From: JABMRF01 sp964434235
Lineage (GTDB): Bacteria; Patescibacteriota; Patescibacteriia; UBA11705; JABHMO01
Reading direction: 5' to 3'
Length of the DNA: 22,577 nt
NCBI GenBank assembly: GCA_964434235.1
Contig: CAYSUN010000015.1
Span: 1-22,577, forward strand
Below are positions 1 to 7,646 of the stretch, piece by piece. Made by a program: the position numbers and the translations under genes. Position 1 is the stretch's first letter, and every line of letters starts with the position of its first letter. Below the pieces are notes generated by a model. It did no database searches. It saw only the letters and a list, made by a program, of their open reading frames with translations, and had not been told where the DNA came from.

Positions 1-19
1 CTTTGAGCCGGAAAGATAG

Positions 20-47
20 AAACCACCAGCTGTATAGCTGGTGGTTT
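20..47. terminator. Bidirectional intrinsic terminator downstream of gatB
   Basis: A perfect 12-bp inverted repeat (20-31 with 36-47, loop GTAT) with A/T-rich flanks on both sides. Read on the minus strand it lies just after the gatB stop and is followed by a T-rich tract, as in a Rho-independent terminator. It could also stop a plus-strand transcript entering from the left. Confidence 0.8.
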
Positions 48-70
48 TCATTTAAAATTTTGTGAATTTG

Positions 71-1603
71 TTAATTAAGTTTTTCTCTAAAAAGTTGCTC
101 TGTTTTTTTCGGATCAGCCTTACCCTTTGTTTCTCGCATGGCCAAGCCAAGAAAATATTTTAGAACTGCTTCTTTGCCTGCCTTATATTCGTCTACTAAG
201 TCAGGATTATTGTTAACAATGTTTTGGATTACTTCAGTTAAATCATTTTCTGAGCTGATTTGGCTCAAGTCTTGTTCATCCATTATTTGTGATGGGTCAG
301 CGCCAGACTTAGCCATTTCTCTTAAAATCATTTGAGCTGCTGCGCTGTTTATTTTACTGGTGTAAATTAAAGTAATAAACTCAGCAAAATTTTCTGCGGT
401 AATTTTATTTTTAATAAAAGGAATTTTTAGTTCATCAAGAAGAGGTAAAAATTTATTTACTAACCAACCAGAAACTAGTTTAATTAGTTTCTTTTTATTT
501 TTTGTCCAGATTTCATCTTCTGTGCCTTCTATACCTTCAATAGAATTAAGCCACTCTTTTAATTCAGAAATAATTTGTTCAGCATAAAAAGATAGTTGCT
601 TTTCTTCAGTTAAAATTTTTGCTTCATCTCCTGTAAAGCCATACATTTCAATAAACCTTTTTCTTTTGGCTTGTGGTAGCTCGTGCAGTAGGGCTTTGTA
701 TTCTTCGATTTGAGTATCAGTAAAAGTTAAAGGTGGCAAATCTGGCTCAGGAAAATATCTATAATCGTGAGCTAATTCTTTGGTTCTTTGGGTTACAGTT
801 TCTTGTTTAGCTTCATCCCAACCACGAGTCTCTTCAACTTTAGGTGGATTATTCTCTATCCAAAGAACGGTTTGTCTTTCAATTTCGTAAGCTAAAGCTT
901 TCTCAATGGCTTTAAAAGAATTGATATTTTTAATTTCTGTTTTAGGATATAAATTGGTGTCGCCAACTGGACGTAGTGAAATGTTTGCATCACAACGAAG
1001 TTGACCTTTTTCCATATCAGCATCGGAAATATTTAAATAACGCATAATTAATCTTATTTCCTGAGCAAAGGTTTTAGCTTCACTTGGTGAAGATAAGTGT
1101 GGAGCAGATACTATCTCAACTAGTGGAGCACCACCACGATTGTAGTCTATCAAAGAGTCTTCTTTTGTGTGAGTGGACTTGGCAGAATCTTCTTCCACGT
1201 GTAATCTGATAATGCCAATTTTTTTAAAATCATCTTCATTGTCAAATTTACCAGCTAAACCATCCTGAGCTTTGATATTTATTACTAAATAGCCTTTTTC
1301 TGCCAACGGTTTATCAAACTGTGAAATTTGGTAACCCTTTGGTAGGTCTGGGTAAAAATAATTTTTTCGATCAAATTTTGTGAAATTATTTATTTTACAG
1401 TTTAAGGCTAGCGAAGCTTGGCAAGCCATGTGAATAGCTTCTTCGTTGACAACTGGAAGTACGCCGGGATGAGCTAAACAAATCGGACAAATGTTTTTAT
1501 TGGGGTTGTTTATGTCAGCTTCATTCGCACAAGAACAAAACATTTTAGTTTTAGTTTTTAGTTGAACGTGAAATTCAAGTCCAATCAGCGTTTGTAATTT
1601 CAT
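71..1603 (-). CDS. gatB: Aspartyl/glutamyl-tRNA(Asn/Gln) amidotransferase subunit B
   Basis: GatB of the GatCAB complex, which turns Asp-tRNA(Asn) and Glu-tRNA(Gln) into Asn- and Gln-tRNA in the cytoplasm. The 510-residue length is slightly above the usual 470-500. The N-terminal GatB domain starts with IGLEFHVQL (residues 7-15) and has the four zinc-type cysteines C23, C25, C39 and C42. GGAPLVEIVS in the middle and a C-terminal YqeY-like tail with RETKGKADP fit the family. The partners gatA and gatC are not in the window. The ATG start is followed directly by the conserved N-terminus. The gene ends just before a strong terminator and probably forms its own transcript, because another terminator lies between it and the next gene upstream on the strand. 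Confidence 0.97.
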   Translation of the reverse strand: MKLQTLIGLEFHVQLKTKTKMFCSCANEADINNPNKNICPICLAHPGVLPVVNEEAIHMACQASLALNCKINNFTKFDRKNYFYPDLPKGYQISQFDKPLAEKGYLVINIKAQDGLAGKFDNEDDFKKIGIIRLHVEEDSAKSTHTKEDSLIDYNRGGAPLVEIVSAPHLSSPSEAKTFAQEIRLIMRYLNISDADMEKGQLRCDANISLRPVGDTNLYPKTEIKNINSFKAIEKALAYEIERQTVLWIENNPPKVEETRGWDEAKQETVTQRTKELAHDYRYFPEPDLPPLTFTDTQIEEYKALLHELPQAKRKRFIEMYGFTGDEAKILTEEKQLSFYAEQIISELKEWLNSIEGIEGTEDEIWTKNKKKLIKLVSGWLVNKFLPLLDELKIPFIKNKITAENFAEFITLIYTSKINSAAAQMILREMAKSGADPSQIMDEQDLSQISSENDLTEVIQNIVNNNPDLVDEYKAGKEAVLKYFLGLAMRETKGKADPKKTEQLFREKLN

Positions 1604-1651
1604 ATTAAATTAGTCATTTTTTATACTTTTATTCTACCAAATTTGGAGGAA

Positions 1652-1688
1652 AAAATAAAGAGCCCAGAACTATATTTTAGTTGGGCTC
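1652..1688 (-). terminator. Terminator of the thymidine kinase operon
   Basis: Inverted repeat GAGCCC (1660-1665) with GGGCTC (1683-1688), extended inside by AACTA/TAGTT. In the minus direction it is followed by a TTTATTTTTT tract. It lies between tdk and gatB and separates the two transcripts. Confidence 0.8.
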
Positions 1689-1747
1689 AAGAAAAGTAGC
1701 AAAGTACTATTCAGTTGTTGATTTATTGTTTTATAAGTCAAAAAGGG

Positions 1748-2401
1748 TTATTTTTTCGGTGGGCCGTATTTTTTTATTCTTTCTTGAAAGCACGCTCGAC
1801 AAACAGCTACATATTGGCGATCTCCAGCCAGTTTATCATTATCAGTAACTTGATTTCTTGAACGGGAATCAAGCCAGCTTTTGCAAGCATAATCATTGCC
1901 ACAATCAGTGCAAACGGCCAAGCTTTTTTCCACAAATTCGGCTTCCACCATCAAGGCGGGCATTGGGCCAAAGCCTTCTTCTGAAAAGTTTTGATCTAAA
2001 CCCATGACAGTTACCTCTAGTTTAAGTTCATTAGCTAGAATTTTACAAATATCAACTAAGTTCGAAGAACAAAAGTGAATTTCATCAATGAAAATAGTTG
2101 TTATTTCAGGGTGGTCAAGAACATAGTTTAGAATAAAGTTTGGATTGTTGGCTGGGAATTCAATTGCTTCAATTATAAATCCATTACGACTGACCATTTT
2201 ACCATCAGTTTCAAGTTCTTCATTGGAAACGTTGATGGTTATGATTCTTTTTGCTTGGCTCGGAACAAAAACTACAGGGGACTTTTTTTTGGAAACAAGA
2301 GCTCTTTTTAGGTATTGAGATCCTGCTTCAGTTTTGCCAGAAAACATACAACCCGTGATCGCTCGGATATAACCATGTTGGTTTCTCGGTTCGGTTGGCA
2401 T
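1748..2401 (-). CDS. tdk: Thymidine kinase, TK1 type
   Basis: Phosphorylates thymidine (and deoxyuridine) to the monophosphate with ATP; cytosolic salvage enzyme. Visible are the P-loop GCMFSGKT (residues 17-24), the Walker B/catalytic stretch FIDEIHF (104-110, with E107 as the likely base), and a zinc site formed by C164, C167, C201 and C204. The length of 217 residues is normal for TK1. It is the last gene of a minus-strand run that also holds dTMP kinase, dUTPase and a nucleotide-kinase-like protein, so its dTMP product can pass to the next gene's enzyme. About 17 nt separate it from tmk, so co-transcription is likely. Confidence 0.95.
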   Translation of the reverse strand: MPTEPRNQHGYIRAITGCMFSGKTEAGSQYLKRALVSKKKSPVVFVPSQAKRIITINVSNEELETDGKMVSRNGFIIEAIEFPANNPNFILNYVLDHPEITTIFIDEIHFCSSNLVDICKILANELKLEVTVMGLDQNFSEEGFGPMPALMVEAEFVEKSLAVCTDCGNDYACKSWLDSRSRNQVTDNDKLAGDRQYVAVCRACFQERIKKYGPPKK

Positions 2402-2418
2402 GTAAGCTCCTTATAAAA

Positions 2419-3054
2419 CTATAAGTGTAAAAGAACGTGATTCCATATCTCTGAATGAATTGTTTCGATATCTTGCGTGGCATTGACTATTTTCCAGTTG
2501 GGATGAGTTTTAGCAAGTTCTAGGTAGCCGTTGCGAACGCGGTGATGAAAATCCAAAGCTTCACTATCTAGTCGATCAGCATTTCTTCTAGAACTAATTC
2601 TTTGTAAGCCTATTTCTGGTTGAATGTCTAAAAGTAAAGTTAAATGTGGTTCAAGTCCTTTGGTCGCAAATTTGTTAATTGCTTTCATTTCATCTAGATT
2701 AAATAAACCACGAGCAAAATGTTGATAAGCAAAAGTTGAGCCGTGGAAACGATCACAAATTACAAAAATTCCTTGTTCGATTTTTGGTAAAATTACTTTT
2801 TGAACATGTTGAGCTCGAGATGCTAAAAATAAAAAAAATTCAGTTTCTGGAACCATTTCTGAGTGGTTTGGGTCTTTGATTAAGTCTCGAATCTTTTCAG
2901 CAATTTCACAATCTGTACCGCCAGGTTCTCGAGTAAGAAAAGTTTTTTGTCCTGATTCATTTAATCGGTCGACCAATTTTTCTATTTGAGTAGTTTTCCC
3001 AGTTCCTTCTCCACCTTCAAAAACAATGAATTTGCTTTTAGTTGTATCGTTCAT
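2419..3054 (-). CDS. tmk: Thymidylate (dTMP) kinase
   Basis: Converts dTMP to dTDP. The 211-residue protein has the P-loop GGEGTGKT (14-21), the TREPGG motif (41-46) and the DRFHGSTFAYQ segment (101-111) that marks the family. The LID segment around RISSRRNADR carries several arginines. It lies between tdk and a 306-aa unknown gene, with a 6-nt gap to the latter, typical of one operon. Together with tdk it gives a two-step thymidine-to-dTDP route. Confidence 0.95.
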   Translation of the reverse strand: MNDTTKSKFIVFEGGEGTGKTTQIEKLVDRLNESGQKTFLTREPGGTDCEIAEKIRDLIKDPNHSEMVPETEFFLFLASRAQHVQKVILPKIEQGIFVICDRFHGSTFAYQHFARGLFNLDEMKAINKFATKGLEPHLTLLLDIQPEIGLQRISSRRNADRLDSEALDFHHRVRNGYLELAKTHPNWKIVNATQDIETIHSEIWNHVLLHL

Positions 3055-3060
3055 ATAATT

Positions 3061-3981
3061 TTATCGAAAAAAATTAAAATTGTTTTGAATTATTTCAACG
3101 ACTGATTGACTAATTGTTGATTTATCCTTTTTTAATGCTTCATATTGTTTGAAGTTGACTGAAAAAACTGCATTTTGTTTGAAACAAAAAGGAATTAAGT
3201 ATTGTGAACCGATTTTTTTTAGTTGTTCTATTGTGGTGAGCCAAAGCTCGTGGTTTGAAGAATTAATGATACTGGCCGGTGTTTCAAAATTATATTTATA
3301 GTTTAATGTTTGAATAAAAAAAGTTGGTTGTAATAAATTTTGAAGTTGAAGCAGTTCTGAATAGGTAAGGGTAGCTTGTAAAGTACAAAAAGGATGTTTG
3401 TTAATTGTTTCTGGTAAAGAATTGGCAATGCCATTTTGAAAAATTTGTTCGAAAATTTGTTCTTGTTTTTCCATGGTAACAAGTTCAGCTTTCTCAGTTA
3501 TTTCTTCTCTCGAAGCAGTTGATTTATTAAATAAATAATAAAATAAAATTTTATTTTTGAATGACTTGTCAATGTCAAGAATTGCTAAAGGGGAAATACT
3601 TCGATAAAAGTCAGTTGAATAAATTTCTTCTTTATAAATTTCTTGATTTTTTAAAAAACCTAATTCATTAGCTATTTCTGTTAGCTCTTGAACATTTTCT
3701 TGAATTAATTTTGAGGTAATGCTTGGTAATGAGTTTTTTGTAAGTTGAATTTCCGCGCTTACGATTTGATTAAAAAAATGAAGGCCAAGACTTGTTAGTT
3801 CGGAAACATTGTTTATTATTTCACTGCTGATATCATTGGGAAAATATAGTTCATTATTAAATTTGTATTTATAGGAAATAATTTGGTTACCGTTGATAAT
3901 TGAAAAAAGAGCAAAATAAGAAATATTATCAAGTTTTAGGCTAATTATATTTTCTGAAAGATTGAAAGTCTCCACCTGCAT
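3061..3981 (-). CDS. Protein of unknown function inside the deoxynucleotide operon
   Basis: A 306-residue protein rich in Asn, Ile, Phe and Gln, with no recognised motif, signal peptide or clear membrane segment. It is separated from dut by 1 nt and from tmk by 6 nt, so it is almost certainly translated from the same mRNA, which suggests a role near dTTP metabolism. I tested by eye whether it could be a flavin-dependent thymidylate synthase (ThyX): it has one stretch, TLTYSELLQLQNLL (about residues 210-223), that vaguely recalls a ThyX helix, but the RHRxxSxNExSxR signature is missing. Function unknown. The reading frame is supported by its tight fit between neighbours. Confidence 0.8.
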   Translation of the reverse strand: MQVETFNLSENIISLKLDNISYFALFSIINGNQIISYKYKFNNELYFPNDISSEIINNVSELTSLGLHFFNQIVSAEIQLTKNSLPSITSKLIQENVQELTEIANELGFLKNQEIYKEEIYSTDFYRSISPLAILDIDKSFKNKILFYYLFNKSTASREEITEKAELVTMEKQEQIFEQIFQNGIANSLPETINKHPFCTLQATLTYSELLQLQNLLQPTFFIQTLNYKYNFETPASIINSSNHELWLTTIEQLKKIGSQYLIPFCFKQNAVFSVNFKQYEALKKDKSTISQSVVEIIQNNFNFFR

Positions 3982-3982
3982 A

Positions 3983-4423
3983 TTAGTTTTTATAACCTTT
4001 TGTTGAGCCTATGCCACCGCGATCTTTATCTTCCATTGTGTCTACAACATTAAATTCAGCTTTTTCAAATTTAACGAGTAAGGCTTGGCAAACCCTTTCG
4101 CCTTTGGTGACTTGAATTGATTTATTGGTGAAATTATAAGCCTCAAATAAATATTCATCGTTATCTCCACAGTAGTCTTCATCAAAAATCCCGATTGAAT
4201 TAGCAGCCATTAGGCCCTTTTTTATTGGCAAAGAGCTCCTTGGTGCCATTAGTATAAAATAACCTTTGGGTATTTTGATCATGACATTAAGGGGGATTAG
4301 TTTAATTTCTTGTGGTTGAATTTCGATATCAATTCTTGAAGTTAAATCAAAACAAACAGCGCCATCAGTTTTATATTCTGGCAAAGGTAGAGATTTGTCT
4401 ACACGTTTAATTTTTATTTGCAT
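3983..4423 (-). CDS. dut: dUTP diphosphatase (dUTPase)
   Basis: Hydrolyses dUTP to dUMP and pyrophosphate, keeping uracil out of DNA and supplying dUMP. All five trimeric-dUTPase motifs can be placed in the 146 residues: motif 1 TDGAVCFDL (19-27), motif 2 APRSSLPIKKGL (60-71), motif 3 GIFDEDYCG (78-86, D81 as the water-activating Asp), motif 4 GERVCQ (108-113) and the C-terminal phosphate lid RGGIGSTKG (135-143). Motif 3 is followed by a short acidic insertion (DNDE). The 5' end overlaps the 3' end of the upstream kinase-like gene by 17 nt, which suggests translational coupling. Confidence 0.93.
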   Translation of the reverse strand: MQIKIKRVDKSLPLPEYKTDGAVCFDLTSRIDIEIQPQEIKLIPLNVMIKIPKGYFILMAPRSSLPIKKGLMAANSIGIFDEDYCGDNDEYLFEAYNFTNKSIQVTKGERVCQALLVKFEKAEFNVVDTMEDKDRGGIGSTKGYKN

Positions 4424-4979
4424 TATTTTGAAGTTTATTGATTAAATCATCAAGTTGGGAATATAAATATGTGGGCTGACCATTGTTGTCAATTTTATAT
4501 TTAGCAAATTGGGAAACTTTTCTTATTTCTATTTCTGCTTCAGCTTGTTGTTCTTGGTGAAACTCTGAAAAAGTTTTAACTTGATCATCAAGATTGTCAG
4601 TTGTTCTTTTAATTATTCTTTTATAGCGTATCTTTTCGTCAGCTGTAATGTTTATTAAATAAAAGTTTGGCAAATCGAGTAAATTCTTGATGTCTGGCAT
4701 GCGTCTAATTCCATCTACGCAAACTATATTGTGTTCGTCGTTGTTAATATCTTTGAATAATACTACCTCTAAAATATCTTGAGAGAAATTTTCGCGAAGA
4801 GTTTGTGATATTTTTTGTAAGTTTTCTCTGGTTTGTTCAATGTGTAATCTGTTTAAGATATCACGAAGTATGGTTGAAAAACGATGATAACCAGCTTGGT
4901 ATTTTTTAACTATATAATCTGAAGCTGTGCCTTTTCCGCTGGCCATTTCTCCGACAAACCCTAAGATTATTTTTGACAT
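4407..4979 (-). CDS. P-loop (deoxy)nucleotide-kinase-like protein
   Basis: A 190-residue P-loop protein. GEMASGKGT (10-18) is a Walker A of the NMP-kinase/dephospho-CoA-kinase type, and IVCVDGIRR (about 84-92) looks like the paired strand and base-sensing region. A lid-like basic segment (RYKRIIKRTTDN) follows. Proteins of this shape are usually called AAA-type or dNMP-kinase-like, and the phage deoxynucleoside monophosphate kinases belong to the same superfamily. Its position between the dCMP-deaminase gene and dut makes a deoxynucleoside monophosphate the most attractive substrate, but the sequence does not settle it. The start is ATG after a short AT-rich gap, downstream of the terminator at 5022-5046. 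Confidence 0.8.
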   Translation of the reverse strand: MSKIILGFVGEMASGKGTASDYIVKKYQAGYHRFSTILRDILNRLHIEQTRENLQKISQTLRENFSQDILEVVLFKDINNDEHNIVCVDGIRRMPDIKNLLDLPNFYLINITADEKIRYKRIIKRTTDNLDDQVKTFSEFHQEQQAEAEIEIRKVSQFAKYKIDNNGQPTYLYSQLDDLINKLQNNANKN

Positions 4980-5021
4980 ATAAATAGTTATTTATGAAAT
5001 ATTGGTAAAGGTTTATTGTAA

Positions 5022-5046
5022 AAAGAAAAGGGGATAGCCCCTTTTT
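5022..5046 (-). terminator. Intrinsic terminator after the dCMP-deaminase gene
   Basis: GGGG (5030-5033) pairs with CCCC (5038-5041) with A/T extensions (AAAA with TTTT). In the minus direction a TTTTCTTTTT run follows. It splits the cluster into a dcd/dCMP-deaminase transcript and a kinase-dut-unknown-tmk-tdk transcript; read-through is possible. Confidence 0.7.
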
Positions 5047-5052
5047 GCATGA

Positions 5053-5526
5053 TTAGGCTTTTGAAGCATCAAGGTCAAAATCTTCAGTCGCGCCTTCAGG
5101 TAAATGAACTTTTGCTAAACCAAGTTTTTGCATCCAAGTCCAACAATTTGTACAACACCACCAATGACCCCAAAGGTAGATGGTTGCGTTTGTTGGATCA
5201 AGCTTTTTAGCTAGAAAGTCCTTGCAAGCTTGCTCTTCAGCATGGCCTTCTTGTTGGCAAATGGTTTTACAGTGGTGATACCCTGTGCCAGTTGGACATT
5301 TTTCAATTACTCTTGGACAAACAGCAACTCTAATTCCAGCATTCGTTCCACTGGCCACAATTTTATTCTTGATAACGATAACTGCACCGGTAGCTTGTTT
5401 TGTACAACCATTAGCCATGGCAATTTTTTTAGCTTCCAAAATAAACTGATTATCTTTTGCTACGTAGACAATTTCACATCCTTGGGGAAGAAAAGGGAAT
5501 GGTTTTGGTGATTTATAATTGATCAT
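5053..5526 (-). CDS. dCMP/cytidine deaminase-family protein
   Basis: Zinc-dependent deaminase fold, most like deoxycytidylate deaminase (dCMP to dUMP). The zinc histidine and proton-shuttle glutamate are in GHAEEQAC (94-101; H95, E97). The second metal motif, normally PCxxC, reads CCTNC (124-128), so the proline is a cysteine. Four further cysteines (C70, C77, C86, C90) between residues 70 and 90 could bind a second metal, as in T4-type dCMP deaminases. Length 157. It overlaps the upstream dcd-like gene by 14 nt. It would supply dUMP, or could act on a 5-modified dCMP if the ThyA homologue in this window modifies dCMP (inference). Confidence 0.88.
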   Translation of the reverse strand: MINYKSPKPFPFLPQGCEIVYVAKDNQFILEAKKIAMANGCTKQATGAVIVIKNKIVASGTNAGIRVAVCPRVIEKCPTGTGYHHCKTICQQEGHAEEQACKDFLAKKLDPTNATIYLWGHWWCCTNCWTWMQKLGLAKVHLPEGATEDFDLDASKA

Positions 5527-6250
5527 TTTGGGAGCCTCCTAATGGAAAACTGTTTTTTGGTTGAAATGTTTGATTGTTTTGTGCTGGGTCTATTTTTAGT
5601 TGGTGCAATTGTTTTAGTTCAACAATTTTTCCTTGTTTTAGCATATCAACCTCGTCTGAAGAATCAACTTTTGCTTCTAATGAATATGGTGTAGAACCAA
5701 CATATTTTGCTTCATGCATGCCATGTTTACTGGCTTCATTTTCTGCCAAGTTGTTAGCTAAATTGTATAATTGCATTTGGCAAAGTCTTTCTCCTGGATA
5801 AATTTTAATTACATGATGAGAGTTATTTACTAGCGGGATAGTTAATTGGCCAGAATAACGGCAATCAATCATGCCAGTTTCAATTTGTAGTCCGCGACGT
5901 AGGGCGGAACTTCTTGGCATTAATGTGCCAGCAATATCTCCGCAGTTTAATTCGATTTTTTCTAAAGTAGAAATTAGAATAAACTCTTTTGGTAAAATTT
6001 CAAAAAATTGTCCAGGACTTAATTTTACAAGTTTGAAATATTCTTCTACATTTTGATAGTCTAAATAGTCGGCAATAATAGCAACTCGGCCTTTGTCGTT
6101 CATTCTCCAGCTGTGTGGTATGTAAAAACTCCAACCAACTCGAAGATCAATGGAGTTTGGTTGTAATTGAAATTCATCCAAGGCAGGTGAAAATTTTATT
6201 TGTCCCTCCTGAAGACGTTTTAAAATTTCTTTTTTGGTTAGGATAGACAT
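5513..6250 (-). CDS. dCTP deaminase/dUTPase superfamily protein, atypical active site
   Basis: A 245-residue member of the Dcd/dUTPase beta-barrel superfamily, longer than the usual 170-195 residues because of a polar C-terminal tail (about residues 190-245). It has MPRSSALRRGL (111-121, equivalent to the RSSLARLGL nucleotide loop), GMIDCRYSG (126-134) and GERLCQ (153-158). Aligned by eye with E. coli Dcd, the catalytic Glu138 of the LEF segment is Pro139 here, while Asp129 and the IDxxYxG pattern match dUTPases. It may therefore hydrolyse dUTP (or dCTP) rather than deaminate. It shares a transcript with the overlapping deaminase gene downstream. Confidence 0.8.
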   Translation of the reverse strand: MSILTKKEILKRLQEGQIKFSPALDEFQLQPNSIDLRVGWSFYIPHSWRMNDKGRVAIIADYLDYQNVEEYFKLVKLSPGQFFEILPKEFILISTLEKIELNCGDIAGTLMPRSSALRRGLQIETGMIDCRYSGQLTIPLVNNSHHVIKIYPGERLCQMQLYNLANNLAENEASKHGMHEAKYVGSTPYSLEAKVDSSDEVDMLKQGKIVELKQLHQLKIDPAQNNQTFQPKNSFPLGGSQNDQL

Positions 6251-6297
6251 AGTAAAAAGTTATTATTAATGGCAACGTTTGTGTGAAATATGCGATT

Positions 6298-6315
6298 TAT
6301 CCGGCTAAAGCCGGG
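6298..6315. repeat. REP-like palindrome 1
   Basis: CCGGCTAAAGCCGG at 6301-6314, preceded by TAT. Same core as the copies at 6429, 6484 and 7087; probable substrate-type repeat of the nearby RAYT transposase. Followed by sequence also found after the copy at 7087. Confidence 0.85.
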
Positions 6316-6332
6316 TGAATAGCTTGAGATAC

Positions 6333-6413
6333 TTATTCTATTATTTTGTATTTTAAATTAATTACATTTTGGTCAAGATTTTCCATTTTAAGAAGTTCAA
6401 TTTTTATATTTAA
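6333..6413 (-). pseudogene. 3' remnant of a second RibD-type reductase gene
   Basis: The minus strand encodes 26 residues plus stop that align with the last residues of the intact reductase (7119-7631): the remnant ends QNVINLKYKIIE where the intact gene ends QNVINLRYKIIK, and NIK, ELL and DQN/GQN also match. No start or upstream part remains. The downstream flank (GCTTGA.ATACTTATT and a REP palindrome) is duplicated as well, so this is one copy of a duplicated segment of about 115 bp on either side of the transposase gene. Confidence 0.85.
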
Positions 6414-6424
6414 GCCCTGGTAAT

Positions 6425-6446
6425 TCACCCGGCTTTAGCCGGATAC
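6425..6446. repeat. REP-like palindrome 2
   Basis: CCGGCTTTAGCCGG at 6429-6442, in the opposite orientation to copy 1 and followed by ATACGA. Copies 1 and 2 face each other around the reductase remnant. Confidence 0.85.
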
Positions 6447-6479
6447 GATAAATATTATAATTTCTAGATTCTATGTAAT

Positions 6480-6502
6480 TTACTTGGCTTTAGCCGGATA
6501 CG
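6480..6502. repeat. REP-like palindrome 3, left end of the RAYT element
   Basis: TTGGCTTTAGCCGG at 6484-6497 followed by ATACGA. One base pair of the palindrome is altered (TT for CC at one end). It forms an inverted pair with the copy at 7087-7100 around the transposase gene. Confidence 0.82.
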
Positions 6503-6514
6503 AAGATTCCCAAG

Positions 6515-7069
6515 TTATTTCTCTGATGGTTTTTTTTCGTTTTTAATGTAATTTTCTTCTGATTCTAAATCTAAATCAAGCGGGATTGTTCGTAAAATCA
6601 TGTTATCAATATATTCTAAATCGTGGTTGTTTACCATTTGATTATAACTAGAAAAACGATAGCGATATAATTCTAAAAGGTTTTTTACTAAACCGTGTTT
6701 GTATGGATTTTCTAAGATATATCCAGTTATATTAAAGAGTGCATTGTCGTTGTCAATAACTTTTGCCCATCTGTCGTGCCAAATTCCTCTTCTGTCAAAG
6801 TTTTCTTTTTTATTTAATATGAAAGAACTACCGCCATTTATTAATTGGATAAATTTGGGAACATTTTGCCAATGATTACTTTTAATTAATAAATGATAAT
6901 GGTTAGAAAGGAATACAAAACCAAATATTTTTATATTGAATTTTTTTTGAGCCTTCGCAAGTTGATCCAAGAGAATCTGCTTTTGCCAATTTTGTTGGAA
7001 AAATTTTTGGTCAGCGAATGTTTTGCAGGTTATGAAATAGGTTTTACCCGTGAAATATACGTAGCCCAT
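6515..7069 (-). CDS. REP-associated tyrosine transposase (RAYT, IS200/IS605-like Y1 family)
   Basis: A 184-residue single-strand DNA transposase/nickase of the HUH superfamily. The HUH motif is HYH (57-59) in FVFLSNHYHLLIK, and the nucleophile is probably Y117 in GYILENPYKHG. These proteins cut REP palindromes as single strands. Here four REP-like CCGGCTWWAGCCGG palindromes lie within 800 bp, two of them forming an inverted pair that tightly flanks the gene. The gene sits between dcd and the reductase gene and probably interrupted a once continuous nucleotide-metabolism cluster. The C-terminal 30 residues are acidic and low-complexity. No sign of a frameshift, so it may be active. Confidence 0.92.
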   Translation of the reverse strand: MGYVYFTGKTYFITCKTFADQKFFQQNWQKQILLDQLAKAQKKFNIKIFGFVFLSNHYHLLIKSNHWQNVPKFIQLINGGSSFILNKKENFDRRGIWHDRWAKVIDNDNALFNITGYILENPYKHGLVKNLLELYRYRFSSYNQMVNNHDLEYIDNMILRTIPLDLDLESEENYIKNEKKPSEK

Positions 7070-7082
7070 ATTCGGATATGTC

Positions 7083-7104
7083 GTATCCGGCTAAAGCCGG
7101 TTGA
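7083..7104. repeat. REP-like palindrome 4, right end of the RAYT element
   Basis: CCGGCTAAAGCCGG at 7087-7100, preceded by CGTAT. The following TTGAATGGCTTGAAATACTT resembles the flank of copy 1 (GTGAATAGCTTGAGATACTT), which marks the duplicated segment. Confidence 0.85.
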
Positions 7105-7118
7105 ATGGCTTGAAATAC

Positions 7119-7631
7119 TTATTTTATAATTTTATATCTTAAATTAATTACATTTTGGCCAAGATCCTTCATTTCAAGAAGTTCCATTTTTATATTTAAA
7201 TCTAAATCTTTGAAAAGTGTTAAACCTCCGCCAAATAAAATTGGTTCAACTGTGATTTGAATTTCATCCACTAAACCCTTTTGCAAAAAGAGGGAATTGA
7301 TAGTCGTGCCACCACCAAGAATTACTTCACTAAATCCTTTGCTCTTCAAATATGGTAATAACTCTTCTGGTTGTTTATCAGTATATTCAAGTTGATTTTC
7401 AATGTTTGTTTCTTTCTCTGGTTCTCTAGTCATAACAACATTTAATCTTTGTGGTAGAGGATGACCAATAGTTTGATAAGTTGATAGCCCCATGATTATT
7501 ACGCCAGCTTTTTTGGTTCGTTCAACAAAAATTTGCTTATCAGCGTTTGATGTCCAGTCCATTGGTGATTGAGTTGTGTTTTTGGCAATAAAACCGTCAG
7601 CGGTCATTACCATCATTAATATAACTTTCAT
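7119..7631 (-). CDS. Dihydrofolate reductase-family protein, RibD C-terminal type
   Basis: A 170-residue NADPH-dependent reductase fold. Features are the N-terminal MTADGFIA (9-16), GLSTYQTIG (48-56) and the glycine-rich loop LGGGTTINSLFLQKGLVDE (about 105-123). These are typical of the RibD-C/YyaP-like branch, which includes enzymes acting as dihydrofolate reductases beside thyA. It follows the ThyA-family gene by 15 nt on the same strand, so recycling dihydrofolate from that enzyme is the likely job. A duplicate of its last 26 codons survives at 6333-6413. Substrate is inferred from context; a riboflavin-pathway reductase is less likely because no rib genes are nearby. Confidence 0.85.
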   Translation of the reverse strand: MKVILMMVMTADGFIAKNTTQSPMDWTSNADKQIFVERTKKAGVIIMGLSTYQTIGHPLPQRLNVVMTREPEKETNIENQLEYTDKQPEELLPYLKSKGFSEVILGGGTTINSLFLQKGLVDEIQITVEPILFGGGLTLFKDLDLNIKMELLEMKDLGQNVINLRYKIIK

Positions 7632-7646
7632 AAGTGAGAAGTTAAT

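Noticed and set aside
3061..3981. ThyX (flavin-dependent thymidylate synthase)
   Set aside because: The ThyX signature RHRxxSxNExSxR is absent; only a weak similarity of one helix.
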